Positions 7,389-17,500 of a stretch of 64,000 nucleotides of DNA are shown piece by piece. The notes under the pieces are model-generated. The model was not told the origin of the DNA, did no database searches, and saw only the letters and a program-made list of their open reading frames with translations. The stretch spans positions 930,001 through 994,000 of the forward strand of contig NZ_JAFJMJ010000002.1 in NCBI RefSeq assembly GCF_017309385.1, given 5' to 3'. Each line of letters opens with the position of its first letter. Positions within the stretch are counted from its first letter, which is position 1. Both the position numbers and the translations under genes were made by a program. The DNA comes from Amycolatopsis sp. 195334CR. Its GTDB lineage: Bacteria > Actinomycetota > Actinomycetes > Mycobacteriales > Pseudonocardiaceae.

Positions 7389-8454
7389 GCGGTCACGATC
7401 GGACGCTCGCCGAGGGTCTCGGCGGCCCAGCTTCCCGCTGGACGCACGGCCGGAAGACCCGAGTACGACTCCGGTACGCAGGTCTCCCGGCCGCACGCCC
7501 AGCGGAAACCTGGATCCACCGAATACCCCCGACGAGCGTCCGATCGCAACCACTGAGCTGCCGATAGTCCGGCTCCGCCACTGGGGCCGGTGGGTCAGCG
7601 GCGCGATCATCCTGGCACTGCTCGCGGCGCTCGGCGTGGCGCTGGCCCAGGCGAAGATCGACTACGAGTCGGTGCCGGAGTTCCTCTGGTACCGGGTGAT
7701 GGCCGTCGGCCTGCTGAACACCGTGCTGCTGGCGGTGATCTCGCAGGGCCTGGCCATCGTGATCGGCATCGTGGTCGCGCTGATGCGCCGCTCGGCGAAC
7801 CCGGTGGCGCGCTGGTTCGCCGTGGTCTACATCTGGCTGTTCCGCGGGCTGCCAGTGCTGCTGCAGATCCTGATCTGGTACAACCTGGCGCTGGTCTTCG
7901 AGTTCATCTCGATCCCGCTGCCGTTCACCGGCGGCTACCTGCTGCACGAACCGACCAACGTCCTGGTCAGCGCGTTCGTCGCGGCCCTGCTCGGGTTGAC
8001 GCTGAACGAAAGCGCCTACATGGCCGAGATCGTGCGCGCCGGGCTGAACAGCGTGGACGGCGGGCAGACCGAGGCGGCCAAGGCGATCGGCATGACCCCG
8101 GCCACCACGCTGCGCCGGGTGGTCCTGCCGCAGGCGATGCGGGTGATCATCCCGCCCACCGGCAACGACTTCATCAACATGCTCAAGGCCACCTCGATGG
8201 CGTCGGTGATCGGGGTGACCGAGCTGATCCACGCCTCGAACAACATCTCGTCGAACAACCTGCTGGTGATGGAAACCCTGCTGGCGGCCGCGATCTGGTA
8301 CATGGTGGTGGTCACCGTCGCCGGGATCGGGCAGCACTACCTGGAACGCGCGTTCGGCGCCGCCGACCGGGCGGGCGTCGCGGCGGGGCCGTGGTCACGG
8401 GCGGCGCGGGCGTTGCGCGCGGTGCCGCTGCGGAGGGGGAAAGATGCCATCTGA
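7375..8454 (+). CDS. Amino acid ABC transporter permease (HisM/GlnP type)
   Basis: The inner-membrane permease of the transporter has about five to six membrane helices and the ATPase-contact EAA loop ([20 protein letters not shown], then AKAIGM). The conserved part begins at about 7560 ([13 protein letters not shown]). The in-frame ATG at 7375 overlaps the previous gene by 14 bases and adds some 60 low-complexity residues, all encoded by a 151-base imperfect palindrome. No ATG, GTG or TTG occurs in frame between 7375 and the first helix, so either this extension is real or a near-cognate codon (ATC 7543 or CTG 7558) is used. The 3' end overlaps the ATPase gene by 11 bases. Confidence 0.85.
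   Translation: MAADKRSRSDARRGSRRPSFPLDARPEDPSTTPVRRSPGRTPSGNLDPPNTPDERPIATTELPIVRLRHWGRWVSGAIILALLAALGVALAQAKIDYESVPEFLWYRVMAVGLLNTVLLAVISQGLAIVIGIVVALMRRSANPVARWFAVVYIWLFRGLPVLLQILIWYNLALVFEFISIPLPFTGGYLLHEPTNVLVSAFVAALLGLTLNESAYMAEIVRAGLNSVDGGQTEAAKAIGMTPATTLRRVVLPQAMRVIIPPTGNDFINMLKATSMASVIGVTELIHASNNISSNNLLVMETLLAAAIWYMVVVTVAGIGQHYLERAFGAADRAGVAAGPWSRAARALRAVPLRRGKDAI
7396..7546. repeat. 151-base imperfect palindrome at the SBP/permease junction
   Basis: The outer arms CGATCGGACGCTCG (7396-7409) and CGAGCGTCCGATCG (7533-7546) match perfectly. The inner part continues to pair almost to the centre (7467-7473), for example CGGCCGGAAGACC with GGTCTCCCGGCCG. By hand I count about 50 pairs in some 65. 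The palindrome fills the space between the lipoprotein stop and the conserved start of the permease, and is read through by the permease frame without a stop. It could be an mRNA-stability hairpin or a small inserted palindromic element. Confidence 0.7.
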
Positions 8455-9217
8455 GGACCCGTTGCTGCGCGCGGTCGGCGTGCGCAAGCGGTTCGGCTCG
8501 GCCGAGGTGCTGCGCGGGATCGACCTGTCCGTCCGAAAAGGACAGGTGGTCTGCCTGCTCGGCCCGTCCGGCGCGGGCAAGAGCACCTTCCTGCGCTGCG
8601 TCAACCACCTGGAGCCGATCGACGGCGGCCAGGTGTGGGTGGACGGCGAGCCGATCGGCTTCCGCGAGCGCCACGGCAAGCTGTACGAACTGCGTGAGCG
8701 CGAGGTGGCCAAGCAGCGCCGCGACATCGGCATGGTGTTCCAGCGGTTCAACCTGTTCGCGCACCGCAGCGTGCTGCAGAACGTGGTGGAGGGCCCGGTC
8801 CGGGTGCGCGGCGTCGACCCGGCGGAGGCGCGGGAGACCGCGCTCGCGCTGCTGGACCGCGTCGGGCTCGCGGATCGCGCTGGCGACTACCCCGCGCAGC
8901 TCTCCGGCGGGCAGCAGCAGCGCGTGGCGATCGCGCGGGCGCTGGCCATGCGCCCCAAGCTGATGCTGTTCGACGAGCCGACCTCCGCACTGGACCCGGA
9001 GCTGGTGGGGGAGGTGCTCGAGGTGATGCGCGGGCTGGCCGAGGACGGGATGACCATGCTGGTGGTGACGCACGAAATGGCCTTCGCCAAGGAAGCCGCC
9101 GACGAGGTGGTGTTCATGGCCGACGGTGCCGTGGTGGAGACCGGCCCGCCGGACCAGGTGCTCAGCGATCCGCGGGAGCAGCGCACCCGGCAGTTCCTGG
9201 CGCGGGTGCTGCCGTGA
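8444..9217 (+). CDS. Amino acid ABC transporter ATP-binding protein
   Basis: This 257-residue ATPase subunit powers the polar amino acid importer. All nucleotide-binding motifs are present: Walker [10 protein letters not shown] (residues 40-48), a Q-loop in [11 protein letters not shown], the signature LSGGQQQR, Walker B LMLFDEP and the switch histidine in VVTHEMAF. The insert [20 protein letters not shown] between Walker A and the Q-loop is common in actinobacterial GlnQ-like proteins. It starts inside the permease gene and ends by sharing GTGA with the next gene, so the four genes are translationally coupled. Confidence 0.93.
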   Translation: MPSEDPLLRAVGVRKRFGSAEVLRGIDLSVRKGQVVCLLGPSGAGKSTFLRCVNHLEPIDGGQVWVDGEPIGFRERHGKLYELREREVAKQRRDIGMVFQRFNLFAHRSVLQNVVEGPVRVRGVDPAEARETALALLDRVGLADRAGDYPAQLSGGQQQRVAIARALAMRPKLMLFDEPTSALDPELVGEVLEVMRGLAEDGMTMLVVTHEMAFAKEAADEVVFMADGAVVETGPPDQVLSDPREQRTRQFLARVLP

Positions 9218-10938
9218 ACCGGATCTCCGCGCGCTACCTGGTGCAGTTCGACGAAACGCCCGGCTACCTGGACTTCGCCCGGTTCGGCCCGCCCTCGCAC
9301 GCGGTGCTGGACACCACCGCCACCCTGCTGGACCGCTCGGTCAAGGCCGGTCAGTCCACTGTGGACGACCTGATGCTGCAGGAGGTCAGGGCGAAGGCGG
9401 CGGTGGCGCGGTTGTGCGGCACCGACACCGACCACGTGGTGCTGGTGCCGAACACCAGCACCGGGTTGTTCCAGGCTGCGTTCAACGCCACCGGCGAGGT
9501 GCTGGTGTCCGCGGGCGAGTTCCCGGCGAACACCTACCCGTGGGCCCGTGCGGAACAGGGCGGCCGGGCGAAGGTGCGCTGGTTGCCCCCCGGGCACGTC
9601 ACGCCGGAGGCGGTCGCCGAGGCGCTGACGCCGGAGATCACCGTGGTCTCGGTGAGCGCGGTCGACTACCGCACCGGCTATCGCGCGGACCTCGGCGCAC
9701 TGCGGGAGGCGGTCGGCGACCGGCTGCTGGTGGTCGACGGCATCCAGGGCTTCGGCGTGGTCGAAGCGCCGTGGGAGGTGGCCGACGTCCTGGTGGCCGG
9801 TGGGCAGAAGTGGCTGCGCGCGGGCTGGGGCACCGGGTTCGCGGTGCTGTCGGACCGGGCGCGCGAGCGCATGGACCCGCTGCTGTCCGGGTGGACCGGG
9901 GCCCGGGACCCCGGCCTGTTCGACAACGAGATCCACCCGGCGGCCGACACCGCGGCTTCGTGGTCGATCAGCAACCTGAGCCCGGTCACCTCGGGTGCCT
10001 TCGCCGCCGCGCTGGAACTGGTCGAGGAGGCCGGGGTCGGCGCGATCGAGGCGCGGATCGCCGAACGGGTCGGCGAGCTGGAGGAGGTGATCCGGTCGTG
10101 CGGCGGGGAAATCGTCTCCGCCACCGAACGCCGTGGCGGCATCCTCGCGTTCACCCTCGGCGACGTGCCGAGCGAACGCGTCGGCGCGGCGCTCAAGGCG
10201 GACGGGATCACCGCGACCGTGCGCCCGGAGCACGTCCGCCTCTCCCCGCACGCCTCGACGCACGCCGGTGCCGCCGAAGCGTTGCGGCTGACCCTTTCCC
10301 GGCTGGCCCGGCCCGCGGTCGCGGTGGGCGGTCCGCCATCGCGGGTCGCGGGTGAGGTGGACGACGTGCTCTCGGCGCTGATCCCGGCGGTGGACGGGCT
10401 CGCCGCGATGCTGGGGCCGGGCAACGAGGTGGTGCTGCACGACCTGTCACGGCTGCCGGATTCGATCGTGGCGATCGCGGGCGGGCTGACCGGCCGGGAC
10501 GCCGGCGGGCCGATGACCGACCTGCTGCTCGGCCTGGTGCGCCGCGGTACCACGCAGGACCTGATCAACTACGAGACGCACGGCCCGGATGGGCGGCCGA
10601 TCCGGTCGTCGACGATGTTCCTGCGCGACGCGAGCGGCACCGCGGTCGGCTGCCTGTGCGTGAACAGCGAAACCACCGGCGCCGAGGACACCGCGGCGGT
10701 CCGGCGGGAGAGCTTCCCGCCGGACGTCGACAGCCTGCAGCGGTTCCTGATCGAGCGGGCGGTGGAGAAGGTGGCCATCCCGGTCGAGCTGATGAAGAAG
10801 CCGCACAAGGCCGCGGTGGTGCGCGAGCTGGACGAGGCGGGGTTCTTCCTGATCAAGGACTCGGTGGACTTCCTGGCCGCCGAGCTGGAGGTGACCAGGT
10901 ACACGATCTACAACTACCTCAACGAAACCCGCAAATGA
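9214..10938 (+). CDS. Fusion of class V aminotransferase-like PLP enzyme with YheO-type PAS and HTH domains
   Basis: This 574-residue protein joins two functions. Residues 1-365 are a fold-type I PLP enzyme of aminotransferase class V (cysteine desulfurase/kynureninase/epimerase superfamily). The probable Schiff-base lysine is K199 in [10 protein letters not shown], preceded by the VVDGIQGFG Asp/Gln segment. Residues 378-495 resemble the YheO-like PAS domain ([18 protein letters not shown]), and 505-574 the HTH_22 domain that follows it in DauR/DguR-type regulators ([17 protein letters not shown]). Known YheO-HTH regulators respond to D-amino acids. As the last gene of an amino acid importer operon, it may sense and convert the imported compound and control the dyad at 6379. 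Enzyme activity and ligand are unknown. The fusion is the unusual feature. Confidence 0.8.
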   Translation: MNRISARYLVQFDETPGYLDFARFGPPSHAVLDTTATLLDRSVKAGQSTVDDLMLQEVRAKAAVARLCGTDTDHVVLVPNTSTGLFQAAFNATGEVLVSAGEFPANTYPWARAEQGGRAKVRWLPPGHVTPEAVAEALTPEITVVSVSAVDYRTGYRADLGALREAVGDRLLVVDGIQGFGVVEAPWEVADVLVAGGQKWLRAGWGTGFAVLSDRARERMDPLLSGWTGARDPGLFDNEIHPAADTAASWSISNLSPVTSGAFAAALELVEEAGVGAIEARIAERVGELEEVIRSCGGEIVSATERRGGILAFTLGDVPSERVGAALKADGITATVRPEHVRLSPHASTHAGAAEALRLTLSRLARPAVAVGGPPSRVAGEVDDVLSALIPAVDGLAAMLGPGNEVVLHDLSRLPDSIVAIAGGLTGRDAGGPMTDLLLGLVRRGTTQDLINYETHGPDGRPIRSSTMFLRDASGTAVGCLCVNSETTGAEDTAAVRRESFPPDVDSLQRFLIERAVEKVAIPVELMKKPHKAAVVRELDEAGFFLIKDSVDFLAAELEVTRYTIYNYLNETRK

Positions 10939-10951
10939 GCCACGGTGGCGT

Positions 10952-10967
10952 GTGACCTTTCGGTCAC
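10952..10967. promoter_or_regulatory. Palindrome upstream of the arsR-type gene
   Basis: GTGACC-TTTC-GGTCAC is a perfect 6-bp inverted repeat ending 14 bases before the ArsR-family start codon, next to a TATCCT that could be the -10 element. Its position suggests an autoregulatory operator. Confidence 0.45.
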
Positions 10968-10980
10968 GTATCCTGGTCCG

Positions 10981-11301
10981 ATGACCGACGACGACCGGGT
11001 GTTCAAGGCACTGGCCGACCCGACGCGCCGGTTCCTGCTCGACCTGCTCTTCGCCCGCGACGGGCGCACGCTCACCGAGCTGGAGTCGGAGCTGGAGATG
11101 TCGCGGTTCGGTGTGATGAAGCACCTCAAGGTGCTCGAAGAGGCGAACCTGGTGCTGACCAAGCGGTCCGGCCGGGAGAAACTGCACTTCCTCAACGCGG
11201 TGCCGATCCGGCTGATCCACAACCGCTGGATCGACAAGTACACCGAGCAGCAGATCTCCGCACTGGCCGAGCTCAAGGCCGACCTGGAGACCAACTCCTG
11301 A
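10981..11301 (+). CDS. ArsR-family winged-helix regulator
   Basis: This 106-residue DNA-binding repressor has the single winged-helix domain of the ArsR family. It contains FKALADPTRRFLLDLLFARD, then the recognition helix region (LEMSRFGVMKHLKVLEEANL) and the wing VLTKRSGREKLHFLN. The metal-binding ELCVCDL box is absent, as in the subgroup that controls AHSA1/SRPBCC genes. The nearby SRPBCC fusion gene at 12535 is the likely target, although a K+ channel gene on the opposite strand now lies between them. The start is ATG 10981; an upstream GTG at 10945 would run through the palindrome and is rejected. Confidence 0.85.
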   Translation: MTDDDRVFKALADPTRRFLLDLLFARDGRTLTELESELEMSRFGVMKHLKVLEEANLVLTKRSGREKLHFLNAVPIRLIHNRWIDKYTEQQISALAELKADLETNS

Positions 11302-11304
11302 GCG

Positions 11305-12351
11305 CTAGTCGCTCCCGATCCCGGTGCGCTGTCCGCGCAAGGCGGCACGCAACTGGCTCGCGCTGATCCGGTTCCGGCTCACGAAGTAGAGCACCGTTCC
11401 CGCCGGCAGCGCGGTGTCCCACGACGGGCTGACCAGCAGGCTGTCCGGGGTCCGCGCGGCCAGCACCGTCGCGTTGTGCTGGCGCCCCAAGGCCGTCTGG
11501 CAGTCGCCGAACGCGGTGGCGTCGGGGAGCCGCAGCGAGTACGTGTTCCCGTTGCCGCCGTGGGTCATCAGTTCCTCGTAGACCTGCGTGATCCCGGGGT
11601 CCTGCAGTTCCTCGGTCAGCATGTGCGGGTTGTGCCACTGCACGCAGTGGAGCGCATCGCTGACGTACCGGAAGTGCGCCGCCCGGTCGAGGTCGCGCAG
11701 GGCGACCACCACGTGCGCGCCGGTCTTCAGGTGGTCGACCGTGACCGCCACGGCCAGCGCCTCGTTGTCGTCGCGGGCGTCGATGAGCACGGCCCGAGCC
11801 CGGTGCACGCACGCCCGGCGCAGCACGCTCTCCGCGGTGAGGTCGCCGCGGACGAATTCGACCGTGCGCTCCGGCAGCGGGTTCGCCTCCACCTCCGGCC
11901 ACGCCGCGAGCACCAGCCGGAGCGAGGCGTCGGAGTGCAGTTCGTCGAGGATGCGCTCGGTGCGGCCGGGCGTGTAGCCGAGCACCACCACGTGGCCGTC
12001 CACCTCCAGCGTGCCGGATCCGTGCATGCGGCGGCCCCTCCGTTTCTCGATCATCGACGCCAGCTGGGCGAACAGCGTGGTCAGCGTGGCGATCCCGCCG
12101 ATGATCACGTACCCGCCGACCACGTGGCCCCAGGTGGACTCGGGGTAGAAGTCGCCGTAGCCGACCGTCGACGCGGTGACCACGAACCACCACCAGAAGT
12201 TGGCGGGGTGCACCAGGTCGCTGCCCGCCGGTTCGGCCAGCACCATCAACGGCCAGCTGGTGGCGAAGACGAAGAGCACCACGGCCAGCGGCGGCAGCCC
12301 GACGCGGGAACCGAGGACGCGGCGGATGAGCCGGATCAGGAACACGGGCAT
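11305..12351 (-). CDS. Potassium channel protein with RCK/TrkA-N domain
   Basis: This 348-residue membrane protein has two transmembrane helices (about 18-38 and 78-98) flanking a pore loop with the K+ selectivity filter TVGYGD (residues 62-67). A cytoplasmic TrkA-N/RCK Rossmann domain follows (HVVVLGYTPGRTERILDEL onward), and a TrkA-C-like part may close the chain. Such two-helix channels assemble as tetramers and open in response to ligands bound at RCK domains. Its own GGGGAGG ribosome site lies seven bases upstream of ATG 12351. Its stop is three bases from the convergent ArsR gene stop. Confidence 0.85.
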   Translation of the reverse strand: MPVFLIRLIRRVLGSRVGLPPLAVVLFVFATSWPLMVLAEPAGSDLVHPANFWWWFVVTASTVGYGDFYPESTWGHVVGGYVIIGGIATLTTLFAQLASMIEKRRGRRMHGSGTLEVDGHVVVLGYTPGRTERILDELHSDASLRLVLAAWPEVEANPLPERTVEFVRGDLTAESVLRRACVHRARAVLIDARDDNEALAVAVTVDHLKTGAHVVVALRDLDRAAHFRYVSDALHCVQWHNPHMLTEELQDPGITQVYEELMTHGGNGNTYSLRLPDATAFGDCQTALGRQHNATVLAARTPDSLLVSPSWDTALPAGTVLYFVSRNRISASQLRAALRGQRTGIGSD

Positions 12352-12487
12352 CCGATACCTCCCCTTCGCCTTGTTCCGCCAGGTTCCGGACACCGTAACC
12401 GCGCACTGCTCCATTCGTGGCGCGAATGGCGTCACGGGGTCATCACATCCCAGCCGCGGGTTGACGCCGTGCACGTGGCGGCCTATG

Positions 12488-12521
12488 GTCAACGCAATCG
12501 TTGATAAACAAGTTGGTTGAC
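12488..12521. promoter_or_regulatory. Inverted-repeat operator region before the SRPBCC fusion gene
   Basis: GTCAAC (12488-12493) and GTTGAC (12516-12521) form an outer inverted repeat. CAACG-CAAT-CGTTG (12491-12504) is a second one inside it. The region is A/T-rich compared with its surroundings and ends just before the ribosome site AAAGGAG. It is a candidate target for the ArsR-family protein at 10981. Confidence 0.45.
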
Positions 12522-12534
12522 AAAGGAGCTCGAG

Positions 12535-13611
12535 ATGACCGGTACCACGATCACCGCCCAGCCCGGCACCCCGTTCATCGAGGTGGTCCGCGAGTTCGAC
12601 GCGCCGCCGGCGCTGCTCTTCCGCGCCTCGACGGACCCGGAGCTGGTGGCCCAGTGGCTGGGGCCGCGCGAGGTCGAGATCCGCGTGTTCGAACACGACG
12701 CGCGGCCCGGCGGGCGCTACCGGTACGTGCACGTCGACCGCGAGGGCGAGCACTACTTCAACGGCGTCTTCCACACCGTCGTGGCGGACGAGACCATCGT
12801 CCGCACCTTCGAGTACGAGGGCTGGCCCGGCAACGTCAGCCTGGAGTCGTCCACCTTCGAAAGCCTCGACGGCGGCCGCACCCGGCTGTCCATGCGCAGC
12901 GTCTACCCGACCGTCGAAGCCCGCGACAGCATGGTGGAAAGCGGGATGGAGCACGGCATCCGCGACTCGATGGACCGCCTCGCCGCGCTGGTGGGCCCGG
13001 CCAGGGGGCAGGTCGTGGTGGACATCTCCCTGTCGCTGGACGGCTACGTCACCGGTCCGGACGCCAACGAGCAGCAGGGCCTCGGCGTCGGCGGCGACGA
13101 CCTGCACCTGTGGGCGATGGGCGAGCGCGCGAACGAGCGGGACAAGGAGGTGCTCGACGCCTCCTACGCCCGGTCCGGCGCGGTGATCATGGGCAGGCGG
13201 CTGTTCGACATCATCGACGGGCCGAACGGCTGGAACGACGAGGTCGGCTACGGCGCCGAACGCGACCAGAGCGACGCGCCGCCGGTGGTCGTGCTCACCC
13301 ATTCGGTGCCGGAGAAGGTGCGCCTGTCGCGCCGGTTCATCTTCGTCACCGACGGTCTGGAGAGCGCGCTGGAGCAGGCGCACGCGGTCGCGGGCGGCAA
13401 GGACGTGGTGATCATGGGCGGCGGCGAGACCTGCGGCGCGTTCCTGGACGCCGGGTTGGTGGACGAGCTGGTGCTGCACGTGGCGCCGGTGGTGCTCGGC
13501 GGCGGCACGCGCCTGTTCCCGGACGGCACGCACCTGCGGCTCGACCGGGTCGGCTCGGTTTCCACCCCGGCCGCCGAGCATCTGACCTATCGTGTGCGCA
13601 GGAGTTCCTGA
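12535..13611 (+). CDS. Fusion of SRPBCC (AHSA1) domain and RibD-C/dihydrofolate reductase-like domain
   Basis: Residues 1-152 form an AHSA1/SRPBCC domain (FIEVVREFDAPPALLFRAST, then LVAQWLGPREVEI), a hydrophobic-ligand fold often paired with ArsR regulators. From residue 158 a RibD C-terminal domain follows. It has the typical start VVDISLSLDGYVTGPD and the motifs GAVIMGRRLFD and VVIMGGGETCGAFLDAGLVD, resembling the NADPH-binding site of DHFR-like reductases. The two domains are usually separate proteins. The substrate is unknown. ATG 12535 has AAAGGAG seven bases upstream; the earlier in-frame GTG 12517 lies inside the operator and is not preferred. The gap to the LigD-type gene is 17 bases, so the two may be cotranscribed. 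Confidence 0.82.
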   Translation: MTGTTITAQPGTPFIEVVREFDAPPALLFRASTDPELVAQWLGPREVEIRVFEHDARPGGRYRYVHVDREGEHYFNGVFHTVVADETIVRTFEYEGWPGNVSLESSTFESLDGGRTRLSMRSVYPTVEARDSMVESGMEHGIRDSMDRLAALVGPARGQVVVDISLSLDGYVTGPDANEQQGLGVGGDDLHLWAMGERANERDKEVLDASYARSGAVIMGRRLFDIIDGPNGWNDEVGYGAERDQSDAPPVVVLTHSVPEKVRLSRRFIFVTDGLESALEQAHAVAGGKDVVIMGGGETCGAFLDAGLVDELVLHVAPVVLGGGTRLFPDGTHLRLDRVGSVSTPAAEHLTYRVRRSS

Positions 13612-13628
13612 CCGGACGAGGTGGGCCG

Positions 13629-14579
13629 ATGGCTGCGGAGGAAGAGCGCGACGGGGTGCCGCTGACCAACCTGGATCAGCCGCTCTTCGACGGGTCCGGG
13701 GCGACCAAACGGGACCTCGTCGACTACCTCGACGCCGTGGCGGACCGGATCATCCCCGGGTTGCGCGGCAGGCCGCTGTCGGTGGTGCGGGTGCTGCGCG
13801 GGCGGGCGCCGTTCATGCAGAAGAACGTTCCGAAGAACACGCCGGAGTGGGTGAAGACCGTGGCGCTGTGGGCGGACAGTTCGAAGCGCGAGGTCTCCTA
13901 CGCCCTGTGCGACGACCGGCCGACGCTGCTGTGGTTCGCCAACCAGCGCGCGGTGGAGTACCACCCGCTGCTCAGCCTCGCCGAGCGGCGCGTCCACCCG
14001 ACGCACCTGGTGCTGGACCTGGACCCGCCGGCCGGGGACAACTTCGACGTGGTGGTCCGGGCGGCGTTCCTGGTCCGGGAGGCGCTGGCGAACGACGGCC
14101 TGCGCGGGGTGGTGAAGACCAGCGGTTCGAAGGGTGTGCACATCTTCGTACCGTTGGCCTCGGACCAGGCCATCGACGACGTCGCCGCCGCGACCCGCGC
14201 ACTGGCGGCCCGCGCCGAGCGCATCGACCCGGTGCTCGCCACCACGGCCTTCATCCGCGAAGACCGGGAGGGCAAGGTCTTCCTGGACTCCACCCGCGCC
14301 GGCGGCGCGACGGTCGTCGCCGCGTACAGCCCGCGCCTGCGGGAGGGCACCACGGTCTCGTTCCCGGTTTCCTGGGACGACCTGGATCGCGTGAAGCCCG
14401 CGGATTTCACCGTCCACACCGCACTGAACCTGCTCGGTGATGCCGACCCGTGGGCAGCGCAAATGCCTGAGCCGCAAAGCCTTCCGGCGGATCTGGTGGA
14501 GGAGGGCCACACGATTCCGATCGCCCGAGTGCAGGCCATGCACGAGGGAAAGCGAAGGGCCCGCGCCCGCCGCACCTAG
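13629..14579 (+). CDS. LigD-type polymerase-domain protein (NHEJ primase/polymerase fold)
   Basis: This 316-residue protein corresponds to the stand-alone polymerase domain of LigD, an archaeo-eukaryotic primase-fold enzyme that fills gaps in non-homologous end joining. The catalytic acidic pair is in LVLDLDPPAG, followed by the phosphate-binding KTSGSKGVHIFVPL segment and the late FLDSTR strand. No ligase or nuclease domain and no ku gene are adjacent. Actinomycetes often carry several such LigD2/LigD3-like paralogues, so the role may be in other repair. The start ATG 13629 follows a weak GTGGG site. Its stop overlaps the convergent NACHT-LRR gene by three bases. Confidence 0.85.
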   Translation: MAAEEERDGVPLTNLDQPLFDGSGATKRDLVDYLDAVADRIIPGLRGRPLSVVRVLRGRAPFMQKNVPKNTPEWVKTVALWADSSKREVSYALCDDRPTLLWFANQRAVEYHPLLSLAERRVHPTHLVLDLDPPAGDNFDVVVRAAFLVREALANDGLRGVVKTSGSKGVHIFVPLASDQAIDDVAAATRALAARAERIDPVLATTAFIREDREGKVFLDSTRAGGATVVAAYSPRLREGTTVSFPVSWDDLDRVKPADFTVHTALNLLGDADPWAAQMPEPQSLPADLVEEGHTIPIARVQAMHEGKRRARARRT

Positions 14580-17500
14580 TCGGGAAGGCGCTCGGTGCTG
14601 CTGACCGTAACGGTGCTGGAGACTCCGAGCGCGCTCCCGTTGTAGGCATTGCCGCTGTGCGTGACGATCAGGTCCTGCTTCGGGCCCAACCGCCCGAGAT
14701 CGAGCCGGTGCCCGGTGCGCTGCAGGTTCAGGTAGCGCAGGGACGGGAGCTCGGCGAGCGGGCTGAGATCGTCGATCCACTCGCAGTCGATCACCGCCAG
14801 CGTGCGGAGCTTCTCCAGCCCGGCCAGCGGTTTCAGGCTGTCGATGGTGAGCCCCTGCAGTTGGAGGCTGCGCAACTCGCGCATTTCCCTGAGCGGTTTC
14901 AGGTCGCGCACACCGCCGCACCAGCGCAGGGTGAGTGAGCGCAGGCTGGACGCCGCCAGGTGGGCACCGGAGATGGTGAGTTCCGGGCAGTCCATGAAGG
15001 TCAGCTTGGTCAGCGAAGGCAGGTCGTCCAGACCGGCCAGAGTGGACAGATCGCTGCACGCGTCGAGGTGCAGCCCCCGAAGCTGGTCGTGCGCGCCGAG
15101 GTCGGCGAGCACGCGCATCGCGTGACAGCGCCGGATCCCGAAAGTCTGGAGCTTCGTCAGCTCGGCGAGCAGGGTCTTCGCTTCCCGCAGCGTGTAGTTC
15201 TCCCCGCTGAGCTTCTCGAGGCGCCCGCATTCCAGCAGCGCGTCGATTCCGGTCACCCCCAGGCACGACTCCAGTGCGATGGACCGCAGGGCGGGCATGC
15301 TCGCTATCGCGCTGATGTCGCTCAATTTCGGCGCGTTCCGGACCTGGAGTTCCGCGATGCGCTGGTGGCCGCGGAGGAACGCGAACGATTCAAGCCCTGG
15401 GTTGTCGGTGAGCCACAGCGCCCTCAGCTTCTCGTTGGTGGCGAGGAGGTGCTCCTCGCTTTCGCTCAACGAACCGGTGAAGTCGCCCGAAAAACTGACG
15501 AGGTGGGGAACGAGCGGAACTCCGGGCAGCACCCTGGGATCGGCGACGCGCAGGTCACCGTCCAGCAGCGGGGCGGCGGCCATCACCTTGCCGGCGTAGT
15601 GCTCCGGGTTGAAATAGCTCCACATCCGGACCAGTTCCCGTTCCACCGGCCCGCGTCCGTCGCGGGCAAGGGCGGCGAGCACGGGCAACGCACGCGGTCC
15701 CGCCACCAGACCTGCCGTCTGCACGGTCGCCGCGGCCTCTGCCTCGCTCAGCCGACCGGAGGTCCGGAGCAGGGGAAGTACTTCGTTGCCCATGGCTGCG
15801 AGGGTGCGAGCCTCGTCCGCGGTGCGCGGGGGGGATCACCTCGCGAAGGCGGGCGATGATCTCCTCGTGCAGGGCGGGACTCAGCTGGGTCGTGGTTTCC
15901 AGGCAGGCGATCGTCAGCAACTGCAACCCCTTGCGGCGCTTGGCGGGCAACCCGGGTTTCCGGCTGGCCGCCAGGATTTCGCTGAGCAGCTGTTCCCGCT
16001 CACGCTGCCGCGCGTGCCCGACCGCCATGATGATCACTTCGCGGTACGAGTCCTCGTGAGCGTGGTTCACCAGCATTTCGATCGAGTCGGTGTCCACGAT
16101 CCGCTTGGCGGCCAGGTATTCCTGGAACGTCTTGTGCACGAAGTCGACCTGGCCCGCGCTGAATTCGCGGAGCAGCCCCGAGCGCAGGAGCAGGTGCGAG
16201 TAGACGTGCCCCGCGTCGAGGTCCTTGCCCGGCATCTGGCGCAGGCAGGCCGTCAGCCGGTTGACGACCCGCTCCCGGGAGGCGTTGGTCAGCTGGTTGA
16301 GCGTGTACCAGTGCGCGAGGTCTTCCAGCAGAAGCAGTTTCTCAGACGGGCTGAGCACCACGCGGGTCTCGTCGGGGATCCGCCGTTCGGTGTCCCGGCG
16401 GCTGAGCAACATGTCGAGCGCGGTGCGGTACAGGTCCATCCGGCCGCGGGGCAGCTGCGACCGCCGGTCGTGGTTGAGGGCGCAGACCAGCGCGCAGAGC
16501 AGGGGATTCGTGACCAGCATCCGCAGCGCCTGGTTGCCGTCGATGGCCGCGAGCAGTGAACCCTGGTAGGCGGTGAGGTCGGACTGGTCGCCTGGCGGGG
16601 AGTCCACGCGAATCGCGTCGTGCCAGTGCCGGACGAAGGCGCCGATGTGCGACCGCGACATCGGCTGCAGCGCGGCCGCGGTGAAGCCCTCGCCGTCCAG
16701 CCAGCCGTCGGCGATCGCCGGTGGCCGGGAGGTCACCACGTACCGCGACTTGGGGAACGCGCCGACGAGGTCGGAAAGCCACTCCTGGACCATGCCGCGT
16801 CGCTGCTCCGGCACCTCGTCCACGCCGTCGACGAGCACCAGTCCCCGGCCCGAGGACAGCACGTCCCACGCCCACCGCTGGGGCATGTGGTCCTTGAGCT
16901 GCCAGGCGACCGTCGACAGCAACTCGCCCGGGGTGGGCAGGTCCTTGTCGGCGTACCGGCGCAACTGCACGAAGAACGGAACGAGACCGTTCCAGGACGA
17001 CAGCGAGGATTCCAGTGAGCCCTGGGCGCATTTCACCGCGAGCCACCGCAGCAGGGTCGTCTTGCCCGACCCCGCCTCACCGCGGATCAGCGTCCGCGGG
17101 CTCCCGGCCAGCGCCGCTTCCACGGTTTCGTCGTCCTCGTCGTCGCTGTCACCGGTCGAAGTCATGAGACCGACGTACGCCACGCTCAGCGGATACCGCC
17201 GGGTCGGCCGCGAAGTGGTCACGCCGAACAGCTCGACCTGGTCGAGCTTGCGCGAAACCTCGCGCAGGTATTCGAGTTCGAACTCGGCGGTGTTGTCGGT
17301 GGGAGACAGCGCCCCGCGTTCGGGCATCCGGTCGAGGATCTCGCGCAGGTGGTCGATGATCTCGTTGTCGCGTTCCAGCAGTTCGCTCAACGCCCGGCCC
17401 TGGAAGCTGGGCAGGGTCGAGATCACCTCGGTCAGGTAGGCGATCACCTCCCGCAGCACGAGGTCGAAGAAGCCCTCGCCGGCTTCGCTCAGCCCCAGTT

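Noticed and set aside
7396..7546. Insertion sequence or MITE with transposase
   Set aside because: No transposase and no target duplication are visible; only the palindrome is seen, so no mobile element is claimed.
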